Shown here piece after piece: positions 25,422 through 33,420 of a DNA stretch of 36,165 nucleotides. This stretch comes from JAVVUJ01 sp964582545 (GTDB taxonomy: Bacteria; Bacillota; Clostridia; Peptostreptococcales; Anaerovoracaceae). A program made the translations under genes and the position numbers. The stretch is taken from assembly GCA_964582545.1 (NCBI GenBank), contig CAZOSB010000025.1:1-36165 (forward strand), written 5' to 3'. The notes beneath the pieces were generated by a model that was given only the letters and a program-made list of their open reading frames with translations, had not been told where the DNA came from and ran no database searches. Every line of letters starts with the position of its first letter. Position 1 is the stretch's first letter.

Positions 25422-25450
25422 AATATATTTATGTATTTAGAAAAAGTCAA
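25422..25450 (-). promoter_or_regulatory. Second sigma-A-like promoter upstream of cheA
   Basis: Read leftward, TTGACT (25445-25450) and TATATT (25422-25427) are separated by 17 bases. It lies directly upstream of the better match at 25390-25418, so the cheA operon may have tandem promoters. The rest of the 340-base cheA-pilZ spacer is AT-rich; I see no sigma-28 site in it for either gene. Confidence 0.55.
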
Positions 25451-25532
25451 TTTTAAGAAATTTATAATTTGTGTTGCTTAAATGAATTATGCTGTACCTG
25501 TACCATCTTTGATGGTTAGGAATATTATGTAC

Positions 25533-25567
25533 AATATCGTCGTTGATATTTCCTATGTGATAAAAAA
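25533..25567. repeat. Element resembling the left-edge intergenic repeat
   Basis: The stretch holds AATATCG, then five bases, then GATATTTCCTA, three bases, and an A/T run ending ATAAAAAA. The same layout occurs at 187-221, with AATATCG, a 5-base middle, GATATTTCCTA and ATAAAAAA identical and the middle different. It lies in the leader region of the PilZ gene, 50 bases before the start codon. It may be a fragment of a repeat family. Confidence 0.4.
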
Positions 25568-25616
25568 GCATAAATTTACAATACTAAAATACAAAACTAC
25601 AAAGGAGACATATTGG

Positions 25617-26249
25617 ATGGAAAATCTGGTAAGAAACTTAAAAGTTGAAATATGGAGTCAGAATAACAATAAAATTGTTACCGGAGTTATTGCCCATATT
25701 GAGAAGTCCCTGTTTTATGTGGAGATAGATGTTCCGGAAGTTTCTGAGGAGAAGCTGTCCGTGGGCACCCACATACTGTTAAAGGTATTAGGGGACAGTC
25801 AAGGTTTAAAGATTTATGATGCCACCATAAAGTACCGACTTCACGGGTTGCTTCACTTGGGTGATTTAGAGATTAATGCAAACATTCAAAGGCGAAATGA
25901 CGTTAAGGTAAACATCGATCATGAAGCCATTATCACTTGTACGTCCAAACAACCCGAGGAGATGATTTCCGCCCATTTTTACGATTTGAGCGCAGGGGGT
26001 ACTTGCTTTAAGGTGAATACTGCCCACAGATCCTACACGGAAGGGGATGAATTTGAAATGATCTTCGACATGGGAGACACTCCTTTCTTTTTGAAAATGA
26101 GAGTTTTAAGGGCCATTGAAGATGACCAAGGGAATGTGAAGTATGGCTGTCAATTCTATGATTTAGGACCTGAAGAAGAAAAATATATTCGTGAGCAAGT
26201 GTACAAGGTACAACTGGCTTCAAGAAAAAGTATCAAATATCAGATATGA
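25617..26249 (+). CDS. PilZ-domain protein, YcgR-like (likely c-di-GMP receptor)
   Basis: YcgR/DgrA-type proteins bind c-di-GMP with a PilZ domain and brake the flagellar motor. The 210-residue product has an N-terminal beta domain (about 1-88) of the PilZN type and the PilZ domain from about 90. The two c-di-GMP motifs are QRRNDVK (R92, R93, with K97 where the last arginine of RxxxR is usual) and DLSAGG (D123, S125, G128). The Lys for Arg change could weaken or alter binding. The start is put at ATG 25617 after AAGGAG; an in-frame ATG at 25482 has no ribosome site. It shares an operon with the SLH protein gene (gap of 13 bases) and is divergent from cheA. Confidence 0.88.
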   Translation: MENLVRNLKVEIWSQNNNKIVTGVIAHIEKSLFYVEIDVPEVSEEKLSVGTHILLKVLGDSQGLKIYDATIKYRLHGLLHLGDLEINANIQRRNDVKVNIDHEAIITCTSKQPEEMISAHFYDLSAGGTCFKVNTAHRSYTEGDEFEMIFDMGDTPFFLKMRVLRAIEDDQGNVKYGCQFYDLGPEEEKYIREQVYKVQLASRKSIKYQI

Positions 26250-26262
26250 AAAGGAGTGGAAA

Positions 26263-29200
26263 ATGATGAAGCACAAAGTAATCAGGCGTATTTTATCCAT
26301 CTTTACGGCGTTAGTTATCTGTCTAAGCTATGCAACTCCCATGGGGACCAACCTCCCCTTCGGAGAAAGCTTGTCTTCAAAGGCTTACGGCGCCGAGCAT
26401 TGGGCCGATCCATTTATGAAGAAATTAGTCAGCGACGGTGTATTGCAAGGTAATAAACAGGGAGAACTGAATCCTGAAATGGGAATTACCAGAGCTGAAT
26501 TTGTCACCATGATAAATCGGGCTTTTGGATATAAGAAAAAAGGGACAATCACTTTTACCGATGTCCCTCAGAATGAATGGTTTGCCAATGACATTGCAAT
26601 TGCATACAATCAAGGTTATTTCACCGGTGCAGAAAATAACTTGGCTAAACCAAACGATATATTAAAGCGAGAAGAAGCTGTAACACTTTTATGCAGAGCT
26701 TTAAAAATTGAAGGTATTTCCGACGATAGCTTTAGATTTACCGACAGCAGAGATTTTAGTTATTGGAGCAAGGAATACATCTATGCAGCCACACAGAAGG
26801 AATATATCAACGGATACCCTGATCAGACCTTCAGACCCTCTTATCAAATGAAGAGAGGGGAAATGTCTAAGGTTTTAGCAGATGCCACAGGAAGCCTGGT
26901 GCAGCAATCGGGAGATACTACCGTGGGTTATACTGCGGGTAATGTAACCTTAAACACCTCCGGAACCACTTTGAGAAATACCACCATACCAGGGGATTTG
27001 TACATAACAGGTGGGGTTGGGTTAGGATATACCACTTTGGAAAACGTCACTGTGCTGGGAGATTTAATCATCAGCGGAGCCGGCGAAAGCAACCAGGGTG
27101 GTGACAGTGTAGTCCTGAAGGATTGCAACATAAGAACTATGTACATCAATAGCAGCAACGGGAAAAAGATAAGTGTTCGAGCTGAAGGAAACACGGATAT
27201 AGACAAAACCGTGGTAAAAAGTGAGGCTTATTTAGAAGAAGCCAATGTCCGTTACTCAGCCTTTAAGGATGTGGAGTTGAATGGTCCTACTGGTACCGGT
27301 CTGCATTTATCCGGGATCTTTGACAACGTTTCTGTCTTTGGTCCTTCTAATTCGCTTTTCTTACAGAAGGGATATATTTCCCGACTTCAAGTGGATGAGG
27401 AAGCTACCGCTGCAAAGGTTTTTTTGGAAAAGGGTACTGAAGCAAATGACGTATTTTTGGATGTAGGAACCGCCATTACAGGTCAAGGAAAAATTGTCAA
27501 TATTGTGGTCGGTACCAATGGCTCCAATATCTCTATGCTGCCTGAAAATATTGCCATCAGACCTGGTGTCACTGCCACCATCAACGGAAAACCAATGACT
27601 AGCGCAGATGCAGAGCTGAATGCTTTAAAGCCGACCTTTATAAACGGACCCACTCCTGACAATGTACTTCCTACCGCAGCAGATGCAATTTTCCAAGTAA
27701 ATAAGCCCGGAAAGGTGTATTGGATGGTAAAACCATATACGGACGGTGTGGCTCCTGCTTCTCCCAGCTTAACCGACTTAACACAACCAAAGACGGCAAC
27801 GGGAGTTAAATTTGCAAATTTGAGCGCTATGCAAAACACAAACACTACTATAAAAATGGCCGGTCTTACCGCTGGAACGAAATATGACTTGTTTACCGTG
27901 TTAGTAGATCTGGGAAACAATTCTTCAACAATTGTACGAACTCCCCTTTCTACAACGGATAATATTCAGCCTAAATTTCACGTAGGTACTCCTGTGGTGA
28001 CACCGAATGCCACATCCGTTGCCATCGAATATTCTACTACAAAGGATGCCACCGTTTATTGGGCGGCCTTAAAAACCAAGACCACGGCACCTTTGGCTAC
28101 AGATATTATGAACACAGCAAAACCCATCTATGGTTCTGTGACGAGAGGATATAAGACCGGTGGAAAGGATTTGCCGGTAACCATCTCTACCACCTCAGAT
28201 GCAAACGTTTTGCAGGGAACTTTATCGGAAGCAACACCCTATGACCTTTACTTTGTCATTAAGGATTACTCCGGAAATGTTTCGACGGTAACGAAGATCT
28301 CCACTTCCACCAAGGATGTAACTGCGGCTAAGTTTTTGCCCTCCTACCCAAAGGTGGAAACTAGCAATCCAACCACGTTGATATTAAAATATAGCACCGA
28401 TAAGGATACAACCCTGTATTGGGCTGTCTATAAGAAGGATACGAAGTTCCCTCCAATCTCCCCAAATGCCACCCCTCCTGCTATAGGCTCCACCGAGGAA
28501 CTGAAAGCGAAGCAAAATGCAGTCATGACAGGAAACAGTGCCGTTAAGTTTGGAAAGGTGAATACCACAAATAATAAGGAAGGAAGCGTAAATATAACTG
28601 GGTTAAGTGCACAATCTCTCTATGATCTATATCTGGTATTGGAGGATAAGGCCAAAAACCTTTCTCCAGTTACAGCCTTAATAGATGTGAGTACTTTAGA
28701 TAACACAAAACCTGCTGCAAGTTTGGTGTTTAGCGAGGTCATTAACGGAAACCCCGTGTCGGGGTCCGACATCAATCTTCAATTCAGTGAAGTGGTATAC
28801 ACCACCGACAACGTTAGATTGAGAGATATGACAGATAAGACTGTTTTGAGACAAAATATCCAGCTTTACGATAACTCTGGCATCCGTCCTGCTTTAATGA
28901 ACATTACCTTTAGCGCACTCAGCATAAAAGAAGAAGACTCTAAAACGGTGGTTACGTTTAATAAGGACTCCATTAATTTGGCAAGTGGAAACAAGTATTA
29001 TTTCGTCCTAAACAATATTAAAGACAGTTCCAACAATAAGATGGATGTGAACACCAAGCTGCCGGAATTTATGACGGTACCGCCATTGGTAGACATCTTT
29101 AAACAAGGCGTAGATGGTCAAGATATTGGGTTTATTATAGAGCCACAAGTGCAAAACACAGCACCATCCACAAGGTTTGATATCATTTTGCAATCCGACG

Positions 29201-30693
29201 CCAATATTGAATTTGAGTTGAGTACTTATAATGGTAACAATGGAGTCTTTAGCTCCACTCCTACATCAACATTCTCAAATTTGACTTTGCAAAAGAATGT
29301 ACCTTTTTCATTGGAGTTACTGATGAAATCTACTTTGGATGCTTGTGCATTTACATCCCTTAGCTCCTTAACGGATATGCAATACGCTCTAAAAATCACA
29401 AAGTTAGAAGGAAACACCATTCGAAATAGTTGGAACCAGAATGTAACGGTCACTGCAAAAGGAATCACGGGAAGCCAAGATACCCTACGTACCATCGCTG
29501 CCGATGTCAACAGAAATTTAAACAGCTTAATCAACAGCGCTGATGCGGCCATCGTAACCAACCCCAACAATATATCCATAACAAAAGCTTTTTCCGACTC
29601 TGTAACTCCCACCTTTAACTCGGGGTATCCCAAATTTATCGAGGGAGATGCAGGCATGAGGGTTCAGGTTAACACGGATAAAGAGTGTACCTTCTATTGG
29701 GTGCTAGCCGAAGCAAACAAAATCACTACTACCCCGGATGCTCTGCAGATTTTATCCGGAAATCCAAAAACCCAAGGAGGTCAATCCGGTAACTACCCCG
29801 TTTCCTCCGGTGGAACCGAGGTGGAGTTTAATATTGAGAATTTGAAGCCGGAAACCGACTATGTCATTTATTATTTGGCAAAGGGAACTCCTGCAGCCAA
29901 AAATAGCGATATCGGTTCAACCATTAAGACAACTTTAAGGACGACCCAACCGACGCTGGAGATAGCCATGGATAGTGCCGGAAATAAGTATGTGGACATC
30001 AAAGCAAACAGTAACTCTACAGGCAAACTCTATTGGATGATCTTTGCTACGGATAGTCTCCCCCCAGCATCTATGACTGCCGAAGATTTGATTATTAGAC
30101 CTGGAAACCTGATGAGTATGGCTGTGAATTCCGGGGATCAATCCATTATAGCAAACGAAACTATTACGGTGAGGGTTAACGGCTTAGACGAGAAAAAGGT
30201 GTATAAATTCTTTGCTACCGTACAGAAGCCGTTGAGTGCATCCCCTGCAACTATGAAGTTCATCGATAATGTACGATCTGCAGATAGGACTCCTCCTGCT
30301 ATCGATTCAGCTTCTACCAGTCTGTCTTATTACACAACGGAATTGACACCAAATGTGTATACAGGTTCGTTATACATTGCGTTTACAGAACCTTTATATT
30401 ACATCACAAATGTGGGAGACGGAACCTATGCACCGTTGACAGTGGCAAAGATTCAAGAGATGATGCCGGATGTAGTTGTAAGTAGCTCAAATGTTGAGCC
30501 GGGAACCAATGCCGTGCGAAATATCACCATAAAGTTCTCAAGAACCAATATGGGAGCAGGCATGTCCATATCAAATTCCATCTGTGATGCCAGCAATATG
30601 ATTGCCGGACAATTGATCATGACGCTCTTGCCCAACACAGATCCTCTTACCAGCAGTACGATTCCGGCTACATGGAAGGTGGAGTTTAAATAA
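26263..30693 (+). CDS. Large SLH-domain surface protein with beta-helix and repeated Ig-like modules
   Basis: A 1476-residue exported protein. A signal peptide spans about residues 1-44 (basic MMKHKVIRR, then ILSIFTALVICLSYA). Three SLH domains follow at about 45-205 (ITRAEFVTMINRAFGY, LKREEAVTLLCRAL, YQMKRGEMSKVLADATG), which bind secondary cell-wall polymer. About 210-470 looks like a parallel beta-helix. Then come five modules with a TLYWxx-like core, with the YW pair at 486, 599, 719, 1145 and 1257, and Ig-like stretches between and after them (NTKPAASLVFSEVINGNPVSG). The start ATG is seven bases after AGGAG. It may be an adhesin or S-layer-associated protein; the ligand is not visible. 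It shares an operon with the PilZ gene. Confidence 0.9.
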   Translation: MMKHKVIRRILSIFTALVICLSYATPMGTNLPFGESLSSKAYGAEHWADPFMKKLVSDGVLQGNKQGELNPEMGITRAEFVTMINRAFGYKKKGTITFTDVPQNEWFANDIAIAYNQGYFTGAENNLAKPNDILKREEAVTLLCRALKIEGISDDSFRFTDSRDFSYWSKEYIYAATQKEYINGYPDQTFRPSYQMKRGEMSKVLADATGSLVQQSGDTTVGYTAGNVTLNTSGTTLRNTTIPGDLYITGGVGLGYTTLENVTVLGDLIISGAGESNQGGDSVVLKDCNIRTMYINSSNGKKISVRAEGNTDIDKTVVKSEAYLEEANVRYSAFKDVELNGPTGTGLHLSGIFDNVSVFGPSNSLFLQKGYISRLQVDEEATAAKVFLEKGTEANDVFLDVGTAITGQGKIVNIVVGTNGSNISMLPENIAIRPGVTATINGKPMTSADAELNALKPTFINGPTPDNVLPTAADAIFQVNKPGKVYWMVKPYTDGVAPASPSLTDLTQPKTATGVKFANLSAMQNTNTTIKMAGLTAGTKYDLFTVLVDLGNNSSTIVRTPLSTTDNIQPKFHVGTPVVTPNATSVAIEYSTTKDATVYWAALKTKTTAPLATDIMNTAKPIYGSVTRGYKTGGKDLPVTISTTSDANVLQGTLSEATPYDLYFVIKDYSGNVSTVTKISTSTKDVTAAKFLPSYPKVETSNPTTLILKYSTDKDTTLYWAVYKKDTKFPPISPNATPPAIGSTEELKAKQNAVMTGNSAVKFGKVNTTNNKEGSVNITGLSAQSLYDLYLVLEDKAKNLSPVTALIDVSTLDNTKPAASLVFSEVINGNPVSGSDINLQFSEVVYTTDNVRLRDMTDKTVLRQNIQLYDNSGIRPALMNITFSALSIKEEDSKTVVTFNKDSINLASGNKYYFVLNNIKDSSNNKMDVNTKLPEFMTVPPLVDIFKQGVDGQDIGFIIEPQVQNTAPSTRFDIILQSDANIEFELSTYNGNNGVFSSTPTSTFSNLTLQKNVPFSLELLMKSTLDACAFTSLSSLTDMQYALKITKLEGNTIRNSWNQNVTVTAKGITGSQDTLRTIAADVNRNLNSLINSADAAIVTNPNNISITKAFSDSVTPTFNSGYPKFIEGDAGMRVQVNTDKECTFYWVLAEANKITTTPDALQILSGNPKTQGGQSGNYPVSSGGTEVEFNIENLKPETDYVIYYLAKGTPAAKNSDIGSTIKTTLRTTQPTLEIAMDSAGNKYVDIKANSNSTGKLYWMIFATDSLPPASMTAEDLIIRPGNLMSMAVNSGDQSIIANETITVRVNGLDEKKVYKFFATVQKPLSASPATMKFIDNVRSADRTPPAIDSASTSLSYYTTELTPNVYTGSLYIAFTEPLYYITNVGDGTYAPLTVAKIQEMMPDVVVSSSNVEPGTNAVRNITIKFSRTNMGAGMSISNSICDASNMIAGQLIMTLLPNTDPLTSSTIPATWKVEFK

Positions 30694-30738
30694 CAAATTA
30701 ATTCAATAAAATTCAATTCGTGAAAATTGATTCATTTT

Positions 30739-30772
30739 AAAAGGCTCGAATATCCTCGAGCCTTTTATATTT
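30739..30772 (+). terminator. Intrinsic terminator after the SLH protein gene
   Basis: AAAAGGCTCGA (30739-30749) pairs perfectly with TCGAGCCTTTT (30756-30766) around a 6-base loop, followed by ATATTTTTT. It lies 46 bases after the SLH stop codon and separates that operon from the flagellin promoter. Confidence 0.85.
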
Positions 30773-30810
30773 TTTGCTAAATGATTGATAAAATATTCCA
30801 GTTTTACTGT

Positions 30811-30836
30811 TAAGATTTTACTTAAAAAAACGATAT
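30811..30836 (+). promoter_or_regulatory. Sigma-28 promoter for flagellin 1 (and 2)
   Basis: TAAG (30811-30814), 15 bases, then ACGATAT (30830-30836), continuing ATATACTG. It matches the sigma-28 pattern and shares its -10 extension with the sites at 33309 and 36091. Transcription would begin near 30843, leaving a leader of about 265 bases. A TTGACA at 31022 lacks a good partner -10. No terminator follows flagellin 1, so flagellin 2 is probably on the same transcript. Confidence 0.8.
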
Positions 30837-30868
30837 ATATACTGAAAAGCTTTTCAACCGAGACTCAA

Positions 30869-30990
30869 GCAATTGTAATTTAGAGAATCACACATCAAAA
30901 TAAATAGGATTTGCCTAGGGCGCAACGTGTTGTCCAGAGCGAAAATATCCAAAGTAGATGAAAACGGATTTTAACCTTAAATTACATTGC
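30869..30990 (+). ncRNA. Structured leader region of the flagellin 1 mRNA (candidate)
   Basis: GCAATTGTAATTTA (30869-30882) is complementary to TAAATTACATTGC (30978-30990) with one bulged T, which would close a domain of about 95 bases. Within it CTAGG (30916-30920) can pair with CCAG (30934-30937) and CAAC with GTTG, forming a local hairpin, and GGAT (30907) with ATCC (30947). The core does not match the c-di-GMP-I or c-di-GMP-II riboswitch consensus as I know them. It may be a regulatory element or only a stable 5' region. Confidence 0.35.
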
Positions 30991-31062
30991 CAGCAACTAA
31001 TTACCAATTAACTAAACCAAATTGACATCTTAGGTAGGCATTATGAATCGTTCAAAAAAACA

Positions 31063-31102
31063 CGGCAAAGGATTGCCGAGTTAAAATTACTATTCAAGGA
31101 GG
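31063..31102 (+). promoter_or_regulatory. Likely CsrA-binding hairpin and ribosome binding site of flagellin 1
   Basis: CGGCAA (31063-31068) pairs with TTGCCG (31073-31078) around the tetraloop AGGA, so that AAAGGATT matches the core of the CsrA consensus (ARGGAT in a loop). A second GGA overlaps the ribosome binding site AAGGAGG (31096-31102). Two adjacent sites, one on the Shine-Dalgarno sequence, is the layout of the B. subtilis hag leader. Confidence 0.65.
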
Positions 31103-31109
31103 AATGAAA

Positions 31110-32036
31110 ATGATTATTCAACACAATATTACAGCGTTAAACGCCTACAGACAGTTAGGCAACAACAACACTAACGTAGGTAAAAACTTAGAAAAGTTAT
31201 CTTCCGGATACAAGATCAACAGAGCCGGAGATGATGCAGCTGGTCTTGCAATCTCTGAAAAGATGAGAGCTCAGATCAAGGGTCTGGAAACTGCTCAAAA
31301 GAATGCCAACGATGGTATCTCATTGATTCAAACAGCTGAAGGTGCTCTCACTGAAGTTCACAGCATGCTAAACAGAATGGTAGAGTTGGCTACTCAGGCA
31401 TCTAACGGAACGTATTCTGCTGGTGACAGAGCAAAGCTTCAAAGCGAAGTGGATTCTCTGTTAAGCGAAATTGACAGAATTGCTCAAGGTACCGATTTCA
31501 ATGGTATCTCACTGTTAGATGGTTCTTTATCTACCGGATTTACCGGTGGTGCTGTCGGTGCTGGAGGTGGTACTGGGGCCTCCTTAGTCTTACAGGTTGG
31601 GGATACCAATCAATCTTACCAGCAGGTAAGCGTTGGAATCAAATCCATGGCTACTGCATCCCTTGGTACGATAGGTACCCCAGGAGGAGTCGCTGGTGGT
31701 TTATCTACTTTAAGTGGTATAGCTGCAAATGCTGCTACAAATATTACCACAATTACCGGTGCAAACGCTGCCATAGATGTCATTAAAGCAGCCATTGAGG
31801 ACGTATCTACTGCTAGATCCGGATTGGGTGCTCTACAGAACAGGCTGGAACACACCATCAATAACTTAGGTGTTACTACAGAAAATATGAACGCTGCTGA
31901 ATCTCGTATCAGAGATACGGATATGGCCAAGGAAATGATGAACTTCACAAAGAACAACATTCTGACTCAGTCTGCTCAGGCTATGCTTGCTCAGGCTAAT
32001 CAGATTCCACAGGGAGTTCTTCAATTACTCAGATAG
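31110..32036 (+). CDS. Flagellin 1
   Basis: Filament subunit, 308 residues. The conserved N-terminal D0/D1 (MIIQHNITALNAYRQLGNNN to about residue 142) and C-terminal D1/D0 (about 215-308, ending ANQIPQGVLQLLR) are complete. The variable middle is short and Gly/Ala/Thr-rich. Start ATG 31110 is seven bases after AAGGAGG; an ATG at 31104 is too close to that site. Expected to be exported with FliS and controlled by FliA, FliW and CsrA. It is nearly identical to flagellin 2 in the conserved parts. No signal peptide, as expected for the export route. Ser/Thr-rich surface residues could be glycosylated. Confidence 0.97.
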   Translation: MIIQHNITALNAYRQLGNNNTNVGKNLEKLSSGYKINRAGDDAAGLAISEKMRAQIKGLETAQKNANDGISLIQTAEGALTEVHSMLNRMVELATQASNGTYSAGDRAKLQSEVDSLLSEIDRIAQGTDFNGISLLDGSLSTGFTGGAVGAGGGTGASLVLQVGDTNQSYQQVSVGIKSMATASLGTIGTPGGVAGGLSTLSGIAANAATNITTITGANAAIDVIKAAIEDVSTARSGLGALQNRLEHTINNLGVTTENMNAAESRIRDTDMAKEMMNFTKNNILTQSAQAMLAQANQIPQGVLQLLR

Positions 32037-32121
32037 TTTCTTGGTAAGTTGTCACAGTTGAAAGGTTTCATATAAAAATTCAGGCATCTTAGATAGACGT
32101 TATAAATCATGTATAGGTGTT

Positions 32122-32161
32122 CGGTAAAGGATTACCGGATAAACACTACCATTCAAGGAGG
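32122..32161 (+). promoter_or_regulatory. Likely CsrA-binding hairpin and ribosome binding site of flagellin 2
   Basis: CGGTAA (32122-32127) pairs with TTACCG (32132-32137) around the same AGGA tetraloop as in copy 1; the stem can extend by one wobble and one A-T pair. Compared with copy 1, C to T on one arm is matched by G to A on the other, so pairing is kept. The ribosome binding site is AAGGAGG at 32155-32161. Confidence 0.65.
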
Positions 32162-32168
32162 AATGAAA

Positions 32169-33065
32169 ATGATTATTCAACACAATATTACAGCATTAAA
32201 CGCCTACAGACAGTTAGGCAACAACAATACCAATGTAGGTAAAAACTTAGAAAAGTTATCTTCCGGATATAAGATCAACAGAGCCGGAGATGATGCAGCC
32301 GGTCTTGCTATCTCTGAAAAGATGAGAGCTCAGATCAAGGGTCTGGAAACTGCTCAGAAAAACGCCAGTGATGGTATCTCTCTGATCCAAACTGCTGAAG
32401 GTGCTCTTACCGAAGTTCACAGCATGCTGAACAGAATGGTAGAGCTTGCCACTCAGGCTTCTAACGGAACGTATTCTCAGTCAGATAGGGAAAAGCTCCA
32501 GAGTGAAGTAGATTCTCTATTGAGCGAAATTGACAGAATTGCATCCGGCACCGATTTTAACGGCATTTCATTGTTAGATGGTTCATTATCTGCCGGATTT
32601 ACCGCAACCAGTGGGGCTTTGGTCTTACAGGTTGGGGATACCAATGCCAGTTACCAACAGGTTAGCGTTGAAATCAAATCCATGGCCACTGCATCTCTTG
32701 GAACTACAGTAAACGGTGCAGCAGTCACAGGAGGATTATCTTCTTTAGCTAGTGCAAATGCTGCTACAAATATTACCACTATTGCTGGTGCAAACGCTGC
32801 CATAGATGTCATTAAAGCAGCCATTGAGGACGTATCTACTGCTAGATCCGGATTGGGTGCTCTACAGAACAGGCTGGAACACACCATCAATAACTTAGGT
32901 GTCACTACAGAAAACATGAACGCTGCTGAATCTCGTATCAGAGATACAGATATGGCGAAGGAAATGATGAACTTCACAAAGAACAACATTCTGACTCAGT
33001 CTGCACAAGCTATGCTTGCTCAGGCAAATCAGATTCCACAGGGAGTTCTTCAATTACTCAGATAG
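32169..33065 (+). CDS. Flagellin 2
   Basis: Filament subunit, 298 residues, tandem duplicate of flagellin 1. Residues 1-145 and the last 85 are almost the same; the middle is 10 residues shorter. The start ATG 32169 follows AAGGAGG (32155-32161) by seven bases; an in-frame ATG at 32109 would run through the hairpin and has no ribosome site. There is no sigma-28 site directly upstream, so it is probably transcribed from the promoter at 30811, although TATAAA at 32100 leaves a weak local promoter possible. A terminator follows at 33101-33135. Confidence 0.97.
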   Translation: MIIQHNITALNAYRQLGNNNTNVGKNLEKLSSGYKINRAGDDAAGLAISEKMRAQIKGLETAQKNASDGISLIQTAEGALTEVHSMLNRMVELATQASNGTYSQSDREKLQSEVDSLLSEIDRIASGTDFNGISLLDGSLSAGFTATSGALVLQVGDTNASYQQVSVEIKSMATASLGTTVNGAAVTGGLSSLASANAATNITTIAGANAAIDVIKAAIEDVSTARSGLGALQNRLEHTINNLGVTTENMNAAESRIRDTDMAKEMMNFTKNNILTQSAQAMLAQANQIPQGVLQLLR

Positions 33066-33100
33066 TTTCTTGGTAAGTTATTATAGTTGAAAAGTTTCAT

Positions 33101-33135
33101 GAAAAAGGCGAGCAATATGCTTGTCTTTTTCGTTT
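33101..33135 (+). terminator. Intrinsic terminator after flagellin 2
   Basis: GAAAAAGGCGAGCA (33101-33114) pairs with TGCTTGTCTTTTTC (33118-33131), 14 bp with two G-T pairs and a 3-base loop; the right arm contains the T run. Confidence 0.75.
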
Positions 33136-33181
33136 TCATTTTAGATCTCAATTTAATTGCGTATGATTGAAGTTACTTTTA

Positions 33182-33226
33182 AATATCTAAAAGACATTCT
33201 TAATTCCCCAAAAGATATTCTTTTAG
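33182..33226. repeat. Overlapping inverted and direct repeats upstream of the flagellin 3 promoter
   Basis: CTAAAAGA (33187-33194) is matched by TCTTTTAG (33219-33226), and AATATCT (33182-33188) by AGATATT (33213-33219). The two pairings overlap, so only one can form. AAAAGACATTCTTA and AAAAGATATTCTTT are also near-direct repeats. It sits about 85 bases before the sigma-28 site. The rest of this 398-base spacer holds the terminator, promoter and leader described separately. Confidence 0.35.
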
Positions 33227-33308
33227 TACTAAAAAAATTCTTATTTGCATTGATTTTGTTTAAATTTAAAGGTTTATAAGTTTTTTTAATTTTTTTCCAT
33301 TTTTTTCT

Positions 33309-33334
33309 TAAGGTTTTACGGAGTGAAACGATAT
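33309..33334 (+). promoter_or_regulatory. Sigma-28 promoter for flagellin 3
   Basis: TAAG (33309-33312), 15 bases, then ACGATAT (33328-33334), continuing ATATAATG. A 9-bp hairpin, GCTTTTAAA (33347-33355) with TTTAAAAGC (33363-33371), would lie within about six bases of the predicted transcript start near 33341. Confidence 0.82.
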
Positions 33335-33420
33335 ATATAATGTAAGGCTTTTAAATCAGAACTTTAAAAGCAAATAATACGAATCGAAATTTTAAACCAA
33401 GAACTAATTATTGTAGAATG

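Larger units (their letters stand above)
31026..32071 (+). repeat. Flagellin tandem duplication, copy 1
   Basis: The unit comprises a leader starting CATCTTAG, the CsrA-type hairpin, the flagellin gene and a 3' flank (GTTTCTTGGTAAGTT ... TTTCAT). Copy 2 occupies 32085-33100. Leader, coding region and 3' flank all match, so the duplication included the flanks and not only the gene. Confidence 0.85.
32085..33100 (+). repeat. Flagellin tandem duplication, copy 2
   Basis: Matches copy 1 (31026-32071) through leader, gene and 3' flank. A 116-base stretch (32787-32902) is identical to 31758-31873, including all synonymous positions, while the flanking parts carry scattered differences. Confidence 0.85.

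Noticed and set aside
26191..26262. Longer N-terminus for the SLH protein, overlapping the PilZ gene
   Set aside because: The extension is another frame of the PilZ gene; AGGAG at 26252-26256 and a signal peptide beginning at 26263 define the start.
27483..27920. Open frame of 145 codons on the - strand inside the SLH gene
   Set aside because: Antisense to a repeat-containing, clearly coding region; no start signal.
31022..31050. Sigma-A promoter just before flagellin 1 (TTGACA at 31022)
   Set aside because: The nearest -10-like hexamer (TATGAA) is only 14 bases away. The related stretch before flagellin 2 has a better -10 but no -35. Left as possible but not annotated.
30843..31109. c-di-GMP riboswitch in the flagellin 1 leader
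   Set aside because: The conserved blocks of the class I and II aptamers as I know them are not present; only generic stem pairing is seen.
31616..31960. Antisense frames of about 110 codons in each of the three flagellin genes (also 32651-32989 and 33952-34275)
   Set aside because: They recur because the flagellin genes are related; the reverse strand of the conserved C-terminal part happens to be open. No ribosome binding sites.
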